A stretch of 64,000 nt of DNA. It comes from DASTFP01 sp963744345. Its GTDB lineage: Bacteria > Verrucomicrobiota > Verrucomicrobiia > Chthoniobacterales > Terrimicrobiaceae. Location: assembly GCA_963744345.1 (NCBI GenBank), contig CAVUTD010000010.1:1-64000 (forward strand), read 5' to 3'. The notes below the pieces were generated by a model that saw only the letters and a program-made list of their open reading frames with translations, was not told the origin of the DNA and made no database searches. A program made the position numbers and the translations under genes. Below are positions 27,579 through 36,337 of this stretch, piece by piece (the first letter of the stretch is position 1; each line of letters starts with the position of its first letter).

Positions 27579-28442
27579 TCAGGCGAGCGCTTCCGGCCGC
27601 GTGGATGCTCGCCCGCCTGCATCCAGCCAACCGAGCGGACGTCGACGCAATACACGCTCAGCCGGTGGCATGCTCAAAATTCCACATGTCCAGACGCCAT
27701 TGCGAATCGGGATGGTGAAGAGATCATCCACGCCTTCCACGTCGAGTTGATCGGCCCACGCGAGGTGATCGTATTCCACGCGCTGAATTTGCAGCCGCAG
27801 GTCGCGCAGGTCGATGGTCGCGTAGTGGACTGCCGCATCGTGATCGTGGTCAGGCTTGCCCGCGACGCCGCAATTGACGGCGAAGCGACCCTCGGACAGT
27901 CGTCGGATCCACGGAAAGCCCGAATGTGTGCAGACGAATCCGACGGCTTCGAATTCATCTAGCCAACGCTCCAGTCGCGCAAGGTCGAGCTCGGATTCAT
28001 AGAGGAACTCGTTCGTCTGGGCGGGGCTGCCGTGGGATAGCAGGATCGTCCCGGCAGTAGTCTCCAGCTTGCCCAGATCAGGCCAGGTGCCGAGCCACGC
28101 GCGATTCTCTTCGCTCAGGCTCTTCATCGCATACTGATGCGCGAGACCGCCGTAATATTCATCCTCCGCTGAGGCATAATTGCATCCGCACTCCGTCGAG
28201 CCAGCGACGGCTTTTTGCTCCAGGTTGCCGGCCACCAGGATTGGGCAGTGGTCGCGGACCAACTGCACGATTTCGTCGCTGTGGCCGCAGCACCCGGTCG
28301 CGTCGCCGAGGAAGGCGAATCCGTCGCAATCGAGACTGCGGGCGTGCTGAAGACAGGCGGTGAATGCCGGAACATTTCCGTAAGCTCCGCCCATCACCGC
28401 CAGCCGGCGGATTTTACGACCGTGGTAAGATTTCATCTTCAT
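27579..28442 (-). CDS. metallophosphatase-fold protein, paralog in ArsR cluster
   Basis: A 287-residue calcineurin-like fold protein and diverged paralog of the one at 24066-24854. Kept: 'FLGDATGCCGHSDE' (GD), 'LLSHGSP', 'VCTHSGFPW'. Changed: the N-terminal DxH is 'MGGAYGN' and GNH[DE] is 'AGNLEQK', so at least two canonical metal-ligand positions differ. Cys-rich additions ('GCCGH', 'TECGCNY') could bind a soft metal or metalloid. ATG 28442 has a GGCGAG-like ribosome site. First gene of the minus-strand set; the ArsR gene follows after 68 bases. A divergent VOC gene begins 120 bases away. Confidence 0.8.
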   Translation of the reverse strand: MKMKSYHGRKIRRLAVMGGAYGNVPAFTACLQHARSLDCDGFAFLGDATGCCGHSDEIVQLVRDHCPILVAGNLEQKAVAGSTECGCNYASAEDEYYGGLAHQYAMKSLSEENRAWLGTWPDLGKLETTAGTILLSHGSPAQTNEFLYESELDLARLERWLDEFEAVGFVCTHSGFPWIRRLSEGRFAVNCGVAGKPDHDHDAAVHYATIDLRDLRLQIQRVEYDHLAWADQLDVEGVDDLFTIPIRNGVWTCGILSMPPAERVLRRRPLGWLDAGGRASTRPEALA

Positions 28443-28561
28443 CTCGCCGCCATTGCCCTGGTGTCGGCTGGTACCGGCGAAACTGGTTGAAGATCCAGTG
28501 TGCATTGCTGCGCATATTGGCACTGGCGTTTCGCGCTGGAAAGCCCGAATATTGCGGATCA
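28443..28561. promoter_or_regulatory. divergent promoter region, possible ArsR operator
   Basis: The 119 bases between the phosphatase-like gene and the VOC gene must hold both promoters. An imperfect inverted pair (CGCATATTGG near 28511-28520 and CCGAATATTGCG near 28545-28556) is similar to the AT-rich dyads bound by ArsR proteins and lies just before the VOC start. This is a suggestion only. Confidence 0.3.
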
Positions 28562-29227
28562 ATGCACCTGACCTCTGCCATCGTCGACACCCTCACCTGG
28601 TTCCGCAGCATTCGGCTTCTGAGTGAGCTCGAATCGCGGATCGTGGAGAGTCTTTTCGAGCCGTGTTTCGAGTTCGCTCAAGCCGTGAAGCTTGCCGAAT
28701 CCATGCACATTCACATCAAAGTCGAGGACACCGAGACACTCCCCTTCGACGAGTTCGTGCAGCACGGTGGCGCGCGGGCAAGCGGAAGAGTCGGTTATGG
28801 GAAATATTACTTTCCCGACGGGCTCAATCTCATCTTCTCAACGATCCCCATTGCCCAGGACGATCTTCGAGAGACGGAGGATTTCAAGCGTCCGCGCCCC
28901 TTTGTCGATCACATCGGAATCGACCTGCGCGAGGAAAGCGACATCGTCCGTGCCGGCTTCAAAAAGCTGAGCAGCCGCGCCGATGAACTTGGATGGGGAC
29001 ACATCGCGCAAGGCGGCAAAGGCCGGCCGGTTTATTGTTGCCACATCGAAGTCGCCGAGAAGCGCTGGATCTATCCGCCGCCCCGACCCAACGGCTGCGG
29101 CATCCCACTCGAGTTCGCCTTCGGCCCGCTCAAGATGAATGACTTCAAAGCGGGCTGCGACCTGCGTCCATCCGTGCCGGCGCTGAGGGAAGCTTCCGCG
29201 CCCACACCGCAGTGTTGTGTTCCTTAA
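28562..29227 (+). CDS. VOC-fold protein resembling ArsI/CadI
   Basis: A 221-residue vicinal-oxygen-chelate protein. Metal-ligand candidates: His49/His51 ('MHIHIKV'), His117 ('FVDHIGIDL') and Glu184 ('IPLEFA'). Two features recall ArsI (C-As lyase) and CadI: a vicinal pair Cys159-Cys160 in 'PVYCCHIEVAEKRWIYPP' (compare the CC...KVW pattern that binds trivalent organoarsenicals in ArsI) and a second pair Cys218-Cys219 at the very C-terminus. It is longer than ArsI (about 150 residues), with a 45-residue N-terminal extension and an insertion. ATG 28562 preferred; the open frame extends upstream into the divergent gene. Together with the ArsR next door this supports a role on an arsenic or other thiophilic compound. 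Confidence 0.72.
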   Translation: MHLTSAIVDTLTWFRSIRLLSELESRIVESLFEPCFEFAQAVKLAESMHIHIKVEDTETLPFDEFVQHGGARASGRVGYGKYYFPDGLNLIFSTIPIAQDDLRETEDFKRPRPFVDHIGIDLREESDIVRAGFKKLSSRADELGWGHIAQGGKGRPVYCCHIEVAEKRWIYPPPRPNGCGIPLEFAFGPLKMNDFKAGCDLRPSVPALREASAPTPQCCVP

Positions 29228-29905
29228 GAGGAGGATTCTGCCGTTCGATGGCCATTGCTTACGGCCCGATAAAAGGCTCATCGGCTTCGAGCGGCTGGCC
29301 GCCATTCACATGAATGATTCGATTCGATCGAAATACAAGAACCGCGTAGCAGGTTTAACGCTTGGACTGGTGACTCGTAGGCTCGCCGTGCTCTGAAACG
29401 AATCGAGTTAACATTCTCTTGTTTACGGGCAGGTTGTTCGCTTCCAGTTGCTGCCGACCCCGTCTCTGGAGTACGCAGTTACTTTCGGCTACGAAGGGTC
29501 AGCTACCCTCCGGTCGGCACTTTCACCCAACTATTGAAGTGCGCTCGCGAGCGCACGACTGCGCCAATCCTCTGGCGCTTTCATATGCAGCAACGGTAGT
29601 GTCCAGGACTCTCAACCAGCTTTGAACCGATAAATTGAGTGTGCCAACAGAGTAGGCTTTCAGGAGGCAGTCGGGAAACGCGAGCGAACCATCCTGCCTT
29701 TCGTAGACATTCCCTGAACGATGCTGCCCGACCATGCAACCCTTAGCTTTCGTGTCGTTCTACGGTGCTGTCATTTGCACCCTGAGCCCAGTTCCCGCTG
29801 CAACGCTTTGAGATAGCTAGGTCAAAAGCTGCCGCTTTCTATTCCTCGGAGTCGCGCCTGCATTGCTCAGCTTCCGCCGCATTACCGCTGGAAATCCATG
29901 ATTCT
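29228..29905. other. intergenic with nfo relic
   Basis: About 680 bases. A ~50-base relic of an endonuclease IV gene is present at 29273-29325. I see no intact gene, no RNA and no clear repeat in the rest. Confidence 0.4.
29273..29325 (+). pseudogene. relic of an endonuclease IV (nfo) gene
   Basis: Seventeen consecutive codons read 'KRLIGFERLAAIHMNDS', almost identical to the zinc-site segment of the intact nfo product (at about 7621-7674). The flanking sequence does not match, so only a small piece survives. The base sequences differ at several synonymous sites, so this is an old or foreign copy, not a recent duplication. Confidence 0.7.
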
Positions 29906-30268
29906 TCAAGCATCTGTCACTTTCACGACAGTGGCGAGCGCGCGATCGAGCTCACCGGGCTTGACCAGGATAGATACCCAGCAACCGCTTAATCGCGGCG
30001 CTCCAGCGTCCCAGAGCGAATCTTTGACCGAGCATCCCTCGATTCCGTGGAAGATTTTGTAAGCAGAAGAGGAGCAATCGATCGATTCGAGGCAGGTCAG
30101 CAGCCTCTCCGCATCCTCCAAACCGGACAGGACCTCCGGCCAGGAGATAGCCAACGCCCAACTTTGCGCGTCGAGCAAAATCGCCGTGATGGCTGCCATA
30201 GGTTTATCAAAGCCATGATAGTACTCAGTTGGCCAATCGTCCCCTTCCCCAATCAAAATGTCTTCCAT
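29906..30268 (-). CDS. hypothetical protein downstream of VWA gene
   Basis: A 120-residue frame starting at ATG 30268. It is rich in aromatic and acidic residues ('EGDDWPTEYYHGFDKPMAAITAILLDAQSWALAISW') and looks like a compact globular domain, but I recognise no family. The same frame is open further upstream and overlaps the end of the VWA gene, so a longer start cannot be excluded. Moderate to low confidence. Confidence 0.35.
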   Translation of the reverse strand: MEDILIGEGDDWPTEYYHGFDKPMAAITAILLDAQSWALAISWPEVLSGLEDAERLLTCLESIDCSSSAYKIFHGIEGCSVKDSLWDAGAPRLSGCWVSILVKPGELDRALATVVKVTDA

Positions 30269-30470
30269 TTCCAGCGTTATCTTCTTTCCTCTGCGGCCGC
30301 CGCTACCAGCATGTTCCGCGCGCGCTCTTTGCTCGTCATCAAGACTCTGCTGCTGTTGGACAAGCCTGGAGAGCTTCCCTCTCGGGCGCCCGTCCTGCCG
30401 CGCGCAACGCCGTTCAACTTCTTCCCATCCATCCGATAAAACTATCAGACAAACTGGTGAAACTGCCGCT

Positions 30471-32652
30471 CTAAATCTTGGCGGTCTGTGCCGTAAATAT
30501 TCCACTCGCTTCTGTCTTCCATGGATCGGGAAGCGCGAGGAAAAAGTCGGAGAGCACTTTGCGTAGATGCGCGGGATTGCGCGTCCGCTTACATTTGTGC
30601 AGCAATGCTCGGAGAGTCTCCCTGACCTGCTTTTCGCCGGCATGTTTCGCCCAGTCCTGCAGGATGTCGGCAAGCTTCCTGACATCAGAAGCGCAGAAAA
30701 CGGTCTCGATTGTTCTGTTTAGCTGTTCTGCGAGGCGCTCAGGCTCGTCTAAATCAACGATATCGCCGACCAGATCTTCATTAAAGGAGCGTGCTAGAGC
30801 GGCTTTCCCATTCTCAGCGAGAAAAGACGAAGGAGCGCTGAAGACGCGTTTCGAACATATAATCATGCTCTCGGTAGAGAGGCTTGGCTGATATATTTCA
30901 TCCTCGGCGATCGCTACCTGCTCGGCGTCATCCCACGCAATGAACGCTGCGCCACGGCAAACCAGATTCGCCTTCTCTGCGAGCGCAATGGCTTCCCTGT
31001 CCTTGCCGGCTTGCAGAAGACTCTCGATGCGGTGCTTCATCCAGATGAGCTTTGGCAAATTGGTTTCCGCAGCCTGCACCTCGAGCGAGACGCTTAGCGG
31101 TCGCCCGTCAGCGTCCCTGCCGGTAACGTTGACGTCTGACCCTCGGCCTCGCTTCCGGACGGAAGCAAAGGCCGCCTGGCCCGCATAAATGTCCGGCAGT
31201 TCGGCGCCAGCCAATTCCCAGCCTCCATCCAGAGTCAGGTGCGTCAAAACCGGCCGGCTCAGCCTTGAGCCAAGGATGGCAATGGGACGAACAAGGTCGT
31301 CATCGGGGGTGAGAAAGACGCTGGTTCCCCGCTGTTGGCCGGCCAGTTGGCGGAGGAACGCCTCGTTGACGGCGTGATCTATCCCGAAGCAGTGCACGGG
31401 AAGTGCGTGTCCGGAAACCGCCTGCAAAACAGCTTCCTCATTGCCGACCTGGCCGTCGGTGATGAGGATGATGTGGCTGCGGCGCCGGGCTGAAAATCGT
31501 TTGAGTCTTCAGGACATGCCGCAGCGCGGGAAGCAGTCCGTCCCACCTCGGTGCCAAGCCGCGCGATGGACTGGAAATCCGGATCCCGCAGCAGCGCGTC
31601 GCGCTCCAGAGGCTTCTCGGCGAAGTCCCGGTAGCCGGATTCGAAAAACGTAATCCAGACGCGGTCACTCGGCGTGTGGCCTTGACAAACTCTATCAGGG
31701 CCTCGGCGGCTTTGGTCCACTTCTCTCCGCTCATGCTGCCCGAGCGGTCAACAACGAAATAGGCGTCGATGCCCTCCCGGTCCGTTTCCACTGGCACGTT
31801 GTCCGGAGCCCTTAGTTCAATTAGCGCATAGCTCTCCACCTCATCCGAAGAGATCCAGGCCACCGGCAGCAGATCGGGGCGGTTGGCGTGGCGCCACCTC
31901 AGGATGAAGTCGCGATCGGGAACGGCCGCGTTGGCAGGCAGAAAAATCTCCAATGCTTTGTCAGTGGGCCGCACTGCTGTGCCATGCGTGGGCGATGAGA
32001 TGCTGCAAAGCTCCACATCCCGTCCATCGAGCTTACCCGAGAGCGAGAGTCGCGCCGCCTCCGGGTGCATCTGATCAATGCGCGGCGGCGAGATGCGGGA
32101 AGCATCCGGAACCTGATCGGTGTCATCCACCGCACCCTGGCCGGAATTTGAGCGGAGAAGCGGCTCGCCGGGAATATAGCGCACCCCGGGAGTGAAGGGA
32201 ATCTGCAGCGCCAGTTCGTCTTTCCATGCATCGAGTTCCTCGAAGTAGGCAAACCGGATGACGATGATGTCATCGGGCTGAACGTTGCCCAGGGAAAGCG
32301 TGAAGAGGTTTCCACGTTCCATTTCGACTAGCGCCGTGCGACGGCCTGCCGCCTTCTTCTGCTTCGCCAACCGCCGGGCAGCCTTTTCTTCCACGACCCT
32401 CGCGCGAATTGTCCGACCGTTGACGACCATCTCGCACCGGTAGACAGCCGCCTTCGAGGGAAGCGGGAATGAATACGTGACGTCAAGCGGCCGCCCTGCC
32501 GACTGATGGAATACCTGGTCAATCTGGACATCCGCCGCAGCGCCGGAGACCTCAAAGCGGCATGTGACGGCTTTTAGGGGAAGATGGATCTGTGTCTGTT
32601 CAAGCCATGCTATGAGCCCGAAGGGGGCGCTGGCTGTGCGTTCTGTGTTCAT
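30471..32652 (-). pseudogene. VIT and VWA domain protein with three frameshifts
   Basis: About 727 codons encode an inter-alpha-trypsin-inhibitor-like protein: a VIT domain (about 1-150, 'VQIDQVFHQSAGRPLDVTYSFPLP'), then a VWA domain with MIDAS 'FVVDRSGSM', then 'WITFFES', 'GLLPALRHVL', 'HIILITDGQVGNEEAVL', and a ~320-residue C-terminal region. These pieces fall in three frames, with shifts near 31675, 31555 and 31497. Two of the sites involve short homopolymers. All parts align in order with intact VIT-VWA proteins, so this is one gene, either decayed or misread. It begins 4 bases after the stop of a MerR-like regulator, so the two form an operon. Confidence 0.8.
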
Positions 32653-32656
32653 GGGG

Positions 32657-33154
32657 TTAACGTGGTTTTAAGGATTGATTGGGAGAGGCGTCGCAAATCG
32701 CCCGGATGGCTTTGAGCTGATCCGCTGAAAGTCGCGTTCCATCGCGGGCCACCAGGAAGAGTTGCTCGTTCAGGGGATAAGCTGTCCATGTTTCCTGCAA
32801 CGTTAATGGATGGGGACGGACATGGCCCGCCGCAGGGACAGTTTTCCCGACGCTCCCCACAATGTGTTTGAGTTCCGCATCCGAGCGGCCAAAAAGGAGC
32901 TGCTGAATGCGCGAAAGCGGAAGACCCTGCGCTTGGAGAACGCGAATTGCTTTCAGTTGGAGCAAGTGCCGCCGCCCGTAGCCGCGCCCGGCACCTGATT
33001 CGGGCGCATCCAGCAGTCCCGAGCTTCGGTAGAAGTGAAGTGTTCGGGCCGAAAGCTCGCTCGCAGCCTGTCCGTTGGCGGGCTGCAATTCTCGATCACA
33101 GCACCAGGCGTTAACCGCATCAACCAACTCCTGGATTGTCCAGCGATCCTTCAT
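32657..33154 (-). CDS. MerR-like transcriptional regulator
   Basis: A 165-residue regulator with a MerR-type helix-turn-helix: 'SELSARTLHFYRSSGLLDAPE', then 'GYGRRHLLQLKAIRVLQAQGLPLSRIQQLL', followed by a C-terminal half without a recognised ligand site. ATG 33154 is chosen because a perfect promoter (-10 at 33162-33167) places the transcript start at about the start codon, so the mRNA would be leaderless; TTG 33160 lies too close to the -10. It is transcribed with the VIT-VWA gene and probably controls itself through the dyad in its own promoter. Confidence 0.85.
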   Translation of the reverse strand: MKDRWTIQELVDAVNAWCCDRELQPANGQAASELSARTLHFYRSSGLLDAPESGAGRGYGRRHLLQLKAIRVLQAQGLPLSRIQQLLFGRSDAELKHIVGSVGKTVPAAGHVRPHPLTLQETWTAYPLNEQLFLVARDGTRLSADQLKAIRAICDASPNQSLKPR

Positions 33155-33161
33155 GAACAAT

Positions 33162-33189
33162 ATTATATCATTAACAGTGTTACTGTCAA
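33162..33189 (-). promoter_or_regulatory. consensus promoter with operator dyad in the spacer
   Basis: On the minus strand: TTGACA (33184-33189), a 16-base spacer, TATAAT (33162-33167). Both hexamers are perfect sigma-70 consensus. A perfect dyad ACAGT-AAC-ACTGT (33174-33186) overlaps the -35 and the spacer, the place where MerR-class regulators bind. It drives the MerR-like gene, with a leaderless ATG at 33154. Confidence 0.85.
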
Positions 33190-33851
33190 CACAGAATTAT
33201 AAGCTGGGGAGCCGGGAGTTACCGCCTGTTTGTCTTCCGGATTGCCTTCTGGAGTTCGGCGATCCAGGGCGCTCCAAGCATCTTGAAAGACCACCGGCAC
33301 GCCGGTTTGACGGCAAACGCGGATTGTGTGACCCGTGCCACCTGCCTCGGTATCCGTCAGGTCCACGATAAAGCACGCGATCGTGGGAGCAGGATCGTTT
33401 TCCGAGTAGCCCATTGCTTTCATCGTGTCTCGAATCAAGTAGCGGGCCTTGGCGATCAGGCGCGGCGGGGACAGGTTTTTGAAAAGATATCTCGGTGGCG
33501 CGGTGTTGCCTCGATCGTTGCTCGGAGGATCGGTTCTTCGCGAAACCTCGCCAGGCTTTTTGGAGAGTCATACATGGCGCCCGGAAAGCGATGTTTGCGA
33601 CGATGCGTGTGGGAGGGCGCGACGATATGCAGTCTCGACGCGTCGATGGCAACGACTCCGTCCGAGAAAGCTTGATCCGAGCCCTCCGCATTACCGGAGC
33701 GAAATATCGCCCGTGGAAACGCGGCAGTCAGCGCCCTTCCGAGACGCTTTGCCAGATTGAAATCGCTTTTGGCAATCTTCCGTCGCCCCTCCAGCAAGAC
33801 GACAGGCCTTTCAACTGAATGAAGGAGACTTTGGAATTCCAGAAACTTCAT
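33163..33851 (-). pseudogene. SLOG-like (DprA/TIR-like fold) hypothetical, frameshifted
   Basis: Two frames join into one ~229-codon gene. The first (ATG 33851) holds 'RPVVLLEGRRKIAKSDFNLAKRLG', 'AIFRSGNAEGSDQAFSDGV' and a basic patch, like the SLOG nucleotide-binding superfamily. The second begins near 33485 with 'PPRLIAKARYLIRDTMKAMGY' and continues 'PTIACFIVDLTDTEAGGTGHTIRVC'. The switch lies at a TTTT-AAAAA run (33477-33485), so a one-base indel. Its 3' end runs into the promoter of the MerR-like gene. It follows the phosphoesterase gene by 47 bases and may be the third gene of that operon. Confidence 0.6.
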
Positions 33852-33897
33852 GTTTGGGAGTGCATCGGCGACCGCACGGAACGCTGCGGGCAGACAG

Positions 33898-34821
33898 TCA
33901 ATTCAGGCCTGTTGTTCCTGCGGTCACAAACTTCGACGGAATGATTTTTTCTTCCCCGTCCCACCGGTAGGCGCAGAGAAACCCGCCCTTTCCGCTGCCG
34001 TAGTCGAGGCAGGCCAGATTTCGGCTGATCGGCCAGGGTGAGGAGTCCATCATACCATAGTGACCAAAAAACGTCGGTGGAGAATCCTGCGGATAGCCCG
34101 TCGCAGGAAGATCAATCGGCAGGAGTTCAGGCACGTCGTCGGAAGATGGGAAGATCGCGTGACGGCAGTTAACTCCGGTAAGATCAAGCCACCACTTCAC
34201 CCGAAACGCGCGGCGCATTGTTCCGTCCGCTGTTTTGTGCGCGAAGCCGAACGGCAGGAAGGCTTCCGGACCGTTGAGAATCTGGCTGATGGTTTCGTAT
34301 CCGGGGGTGCCGGGACGGCTGTGTCTTTCCAGCACCGACCCTTCCAAGCGCCCAAGTTTTCTCACCTCTTCGATTGCTCGCGCGTTCCAGCAGGCATGCA
34401 CGACCCGAAGACCGCCCAGTTCGAGAAAGAGTGGAAGACCGGCGAACCAGTCAATCCATCCATTCCATTCCTCCCGGTCCGGGAACTGTTCAAGGGTTGC
34501 TTGATGCTGACCGATGTTCTTCGGCGTGTGCGGGCGAAGCGGCTTGCCGTCGCCTCCTCGCGTATGAAAGCGCATCGCATTCATTTCGTGATTTCCCAGA
34601 ACGGCGAGGGAGCTGCCCGCTTCAACCATCGAGCGCACTGTTCGCAGGACCTGGCGGATCTTGGGCCCCCTATCGATGAAATCGCCCAGGAAGATGGCTT
34701 TCCGGCCCTTCGGATGTTGAAAGGCTCCGTTTGCTTCCGCGTAGCCAAGAGCTCGCAAAAGCACCACAAGTTCATCTGCATGACCGTGGATGTCTCCAAT
34801 GATGTCGTATCTTTCATTCAT
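33898..34821 (-). CDS. calcineurin-like metallophosphoesterase
   Basis: A 307-residue phosphoesterase with a complete metal centre: 'DIHGH' (DxH), 'FLGDFIDRGP' (GDxxDRG), 'VLGNHE' (GNHE), 'VVHACW' and 'FFGHYG'. The pattern resembles PrpE/ApaH-like phosphatases that hydrolyse phosphoproteins or dinucleoside polyphosphates. Its ATG overlaps the stop of the upstream TPR gene (ATGA), so they are translationally coupled. A 'SLOG-like' gene follows. Confidence 0.92.
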   Translation of the reverse strand: MNERYDIIGDIHGHADELVVLLRALGYAEANGAFQHPKGRKAIFLGDFIDRGPKIRQVLRTVRSMVEAGSSLAVLGNHEMNAMRFHTRGGDGKPLRPHTPKNIGQHQATLEQFPDREEWNGWIDWFAGLPLFLELGGLRVVHACWNARAIEEVRKLGRLEGSVLERHSRPGTPGYETISQILNGPEAFLPFGFAHKTADGTMRRAFRVKWWLDLTGVNCRHAIFPSSDDVPELLPIDLPATGYPQDSPPTFFGHYGMMDSSPWPISRNLACLDYGSGKGGFLCAYRWDGEEKIIPSKFVTAGTTGLN

Positions 34822-36212
34822 AGTGTCGGAATGTTTTGTTCGATCTGAGGCTTCCGAGGCGTGAGAAGTCCGCCAGAGGTCGGGCTGACCATAAAACGGT
34901 TCCCTGACCAGTCGCTCTCCGGTGGCAATATTGCGGGCCTCGAGTCTGCTTTTGATGAGATCGAAATGCTTAAGGCGCCGAAGACTCGGCGGCGCTGCTT
35001 AAAGAGTCGCTGCGCGGCGTCCCATTTCCCCAGTGCCATCAAGCTGACGATGCCGTTGTTGAATGCGGCGGGATCGAGCGGCCATTGCCGGGCGATTTCG
35101 ATGAACCGGCGAGCCGCAGATTCATGCCGGCCCTGCCTCATCTCAAGCCATGCAAGGCGCAATCTGAAAACCGCGCTTTCCGAGCAGGAGTCTCCAAGAT
35201 CGTCCAGCAGATCACCGGGCTTCCTCGAAGCGCGCTCGTCCGTGACGTGAACAATCGCTTCGCATTTGGCGAAGAATTGCGGATCCACCAGCAACACGTG
35301 GCGAGCATCGTTGAGAAAGTAATCGAGCCCGAGGGGCCGCAAATGTCCTTCGAAGGCTGGCAGGTCCCCGGGTCTTCGGGCCAGGGCAAACATGCAATGG
35401 CAGCGCGCTCCGAGGAAATTGCCGTCCCTTGCCGCGGCGATTGCCCATTCCAATTGATGATCCAGGATAAATTGCGCCGATCGTGCGATAGCTCTGTCTG
35501 CGTAGAAGCAATTGCGCCGCACCTCGGATCGCTGCCATTTCAAATAGCCATCGCGCACCGAGGCAGGCGCCATCGGATGCAGCCAGAAGAGCGCCGAGGC
35601 GCAATCCAGTTTAAGATGACTTCGAAATTCAACGGGAACTCGTGACAGCATCAGGTAGTCCAATGGAATTTCGCCACTGCCTTGCTCCACTGCCTGGTGA
35701 AACCGCGGGTCACCGAACGCCAGCGCGACCCTCTCGGACAGGTCGCCCATTGCCGCGTGCCTTAAGAGAAGCTCTATATCGGAATCCAAAAACGCGCTGG
35801 CGTGATACTCGCGGCTTGCCGTCAGTGCCGTCGAGAGTGTCGCGGCTGCGATCTCCCAAGTGTTCACCTTGGAGGCATACCGCGACACCAGGTAGAACTC
35901 CGTCTCGGTCCAGCGAATCCGCCGCCAATTTCTTATAATGAGATCGTAAGCTTTTTCCGAATTCCCGCTGTGGTGCAGGCACCATGCGGTGTAGCTGATC
36001 AGCTGGCCACACGTCGCGTGCTCTTTCAGAAGACGCAGTCCACGTTCGGCTTCGCGAGCGCAGCCCGAAGTTGGAGCACCAAGATGCATCAATCGGAACT
36101 GGCAAGCCAAGTAATCATTATCACCAGGAATCGCCTGCTCGTAGCTTCGTCGAGCGTCAGTGAGCATTTGGAGGCCCTCGTAGCCTGCTCCAACTTCGAA
36201 ATGGCTCCTCAT
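34818..36212 (-). CDS. TPR-like helical repeat protein
   Basis: About 464 residues of helical repeats with TPR-like spacing ('GLQMLTDARRSYEQAIPGDNDYLACQFRL', 'EKAYDLIIRNWRRIRWTETEF', 'LAWLEMRQGRHESAARRFIEIARQWPLDPAAFN'). No enzymatic motif, signal peptide or membrane segment. ATG 36212 is preferred, with AAGGA about 11 bases upstream; the frame is open to 36290. Stop overlaps the phosphoesterase start. Divergent from a LysR regulator, which may control it. Confidence 0.8.
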   Translation of the reverse strand: MRSHFEVGAGYEGLQMLTDARRSYEQAIPGDNDYLACQFRLMHLGAPTSGCAREAERGLRLLKEHATCGQLISYTAWCLHHSGNSEKAYDLIIRNWRRIRWTETEFYLVSRYASKVNTWEIAAATLSTALTASREYHASAFLDSDIELLLRHAAMGDLSERVALAFGDPRFHQAVEQGSGEIPLDYLMLSRVPVEFRSHLKLDCASALFWLHPMAPASVRDGYLKWQRSEVRRNCFYADRAIARSAQFILDHQLEWAIAAARDGNFLGARCHCMFALARRPGDLPAFEGHLRPLGLDYFLNDARHVLLVDPQFFAKCEAIVHVTDERASRKPGDLLDDLGDSCSESAVFRLRLAWLEMRQGRHESAARRFIEIARQWPLDPAAFNNGIVSLMALGKWDAAQRLFKQRRRVFGALSISISSKADSRPAILPPESDWSGNRFMVSPTSGGLLTPRKPQIEQNIPTL

Positions 36213-36295
36213 ACGCGTTTGGTCTTCCTTGCTCTGTTGCTTCCGACCGGTTCTTGCATTCCTTTCACGTAACCAAAGTGTCACAGGCAAAGAAT

Positions 36296-36334
36296 TCTAG
36301 ATAGTTCTTATATTATGAGTATAATAACTCTAGA
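36296..36334. promoter_or_regulatory. AT-rich palindrome in LysR divergent promoter
   Basis: A long imperfect inverted repeat bounded by two TCTAGA sites (36296-36301 and 36329-36334), with arms TAGTTCTTATA and GTATAATAACT. It contains a plus-strand TATAAT (36320-36325) twelve bases before the LysR start codon. It is the likely operator of the LysR regulator and its divergent TPR operon. Confidence 0.65.
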
Positions 36335-36337
36335 GTC

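Noticed and set aside
27023..27655. Minus-strand 210-codon frame overlapping the ArsR gene
   Set aside because: It runs through ArsR in a different frame and has no motif; ArsR has an unmistakable helix-turn-helix.
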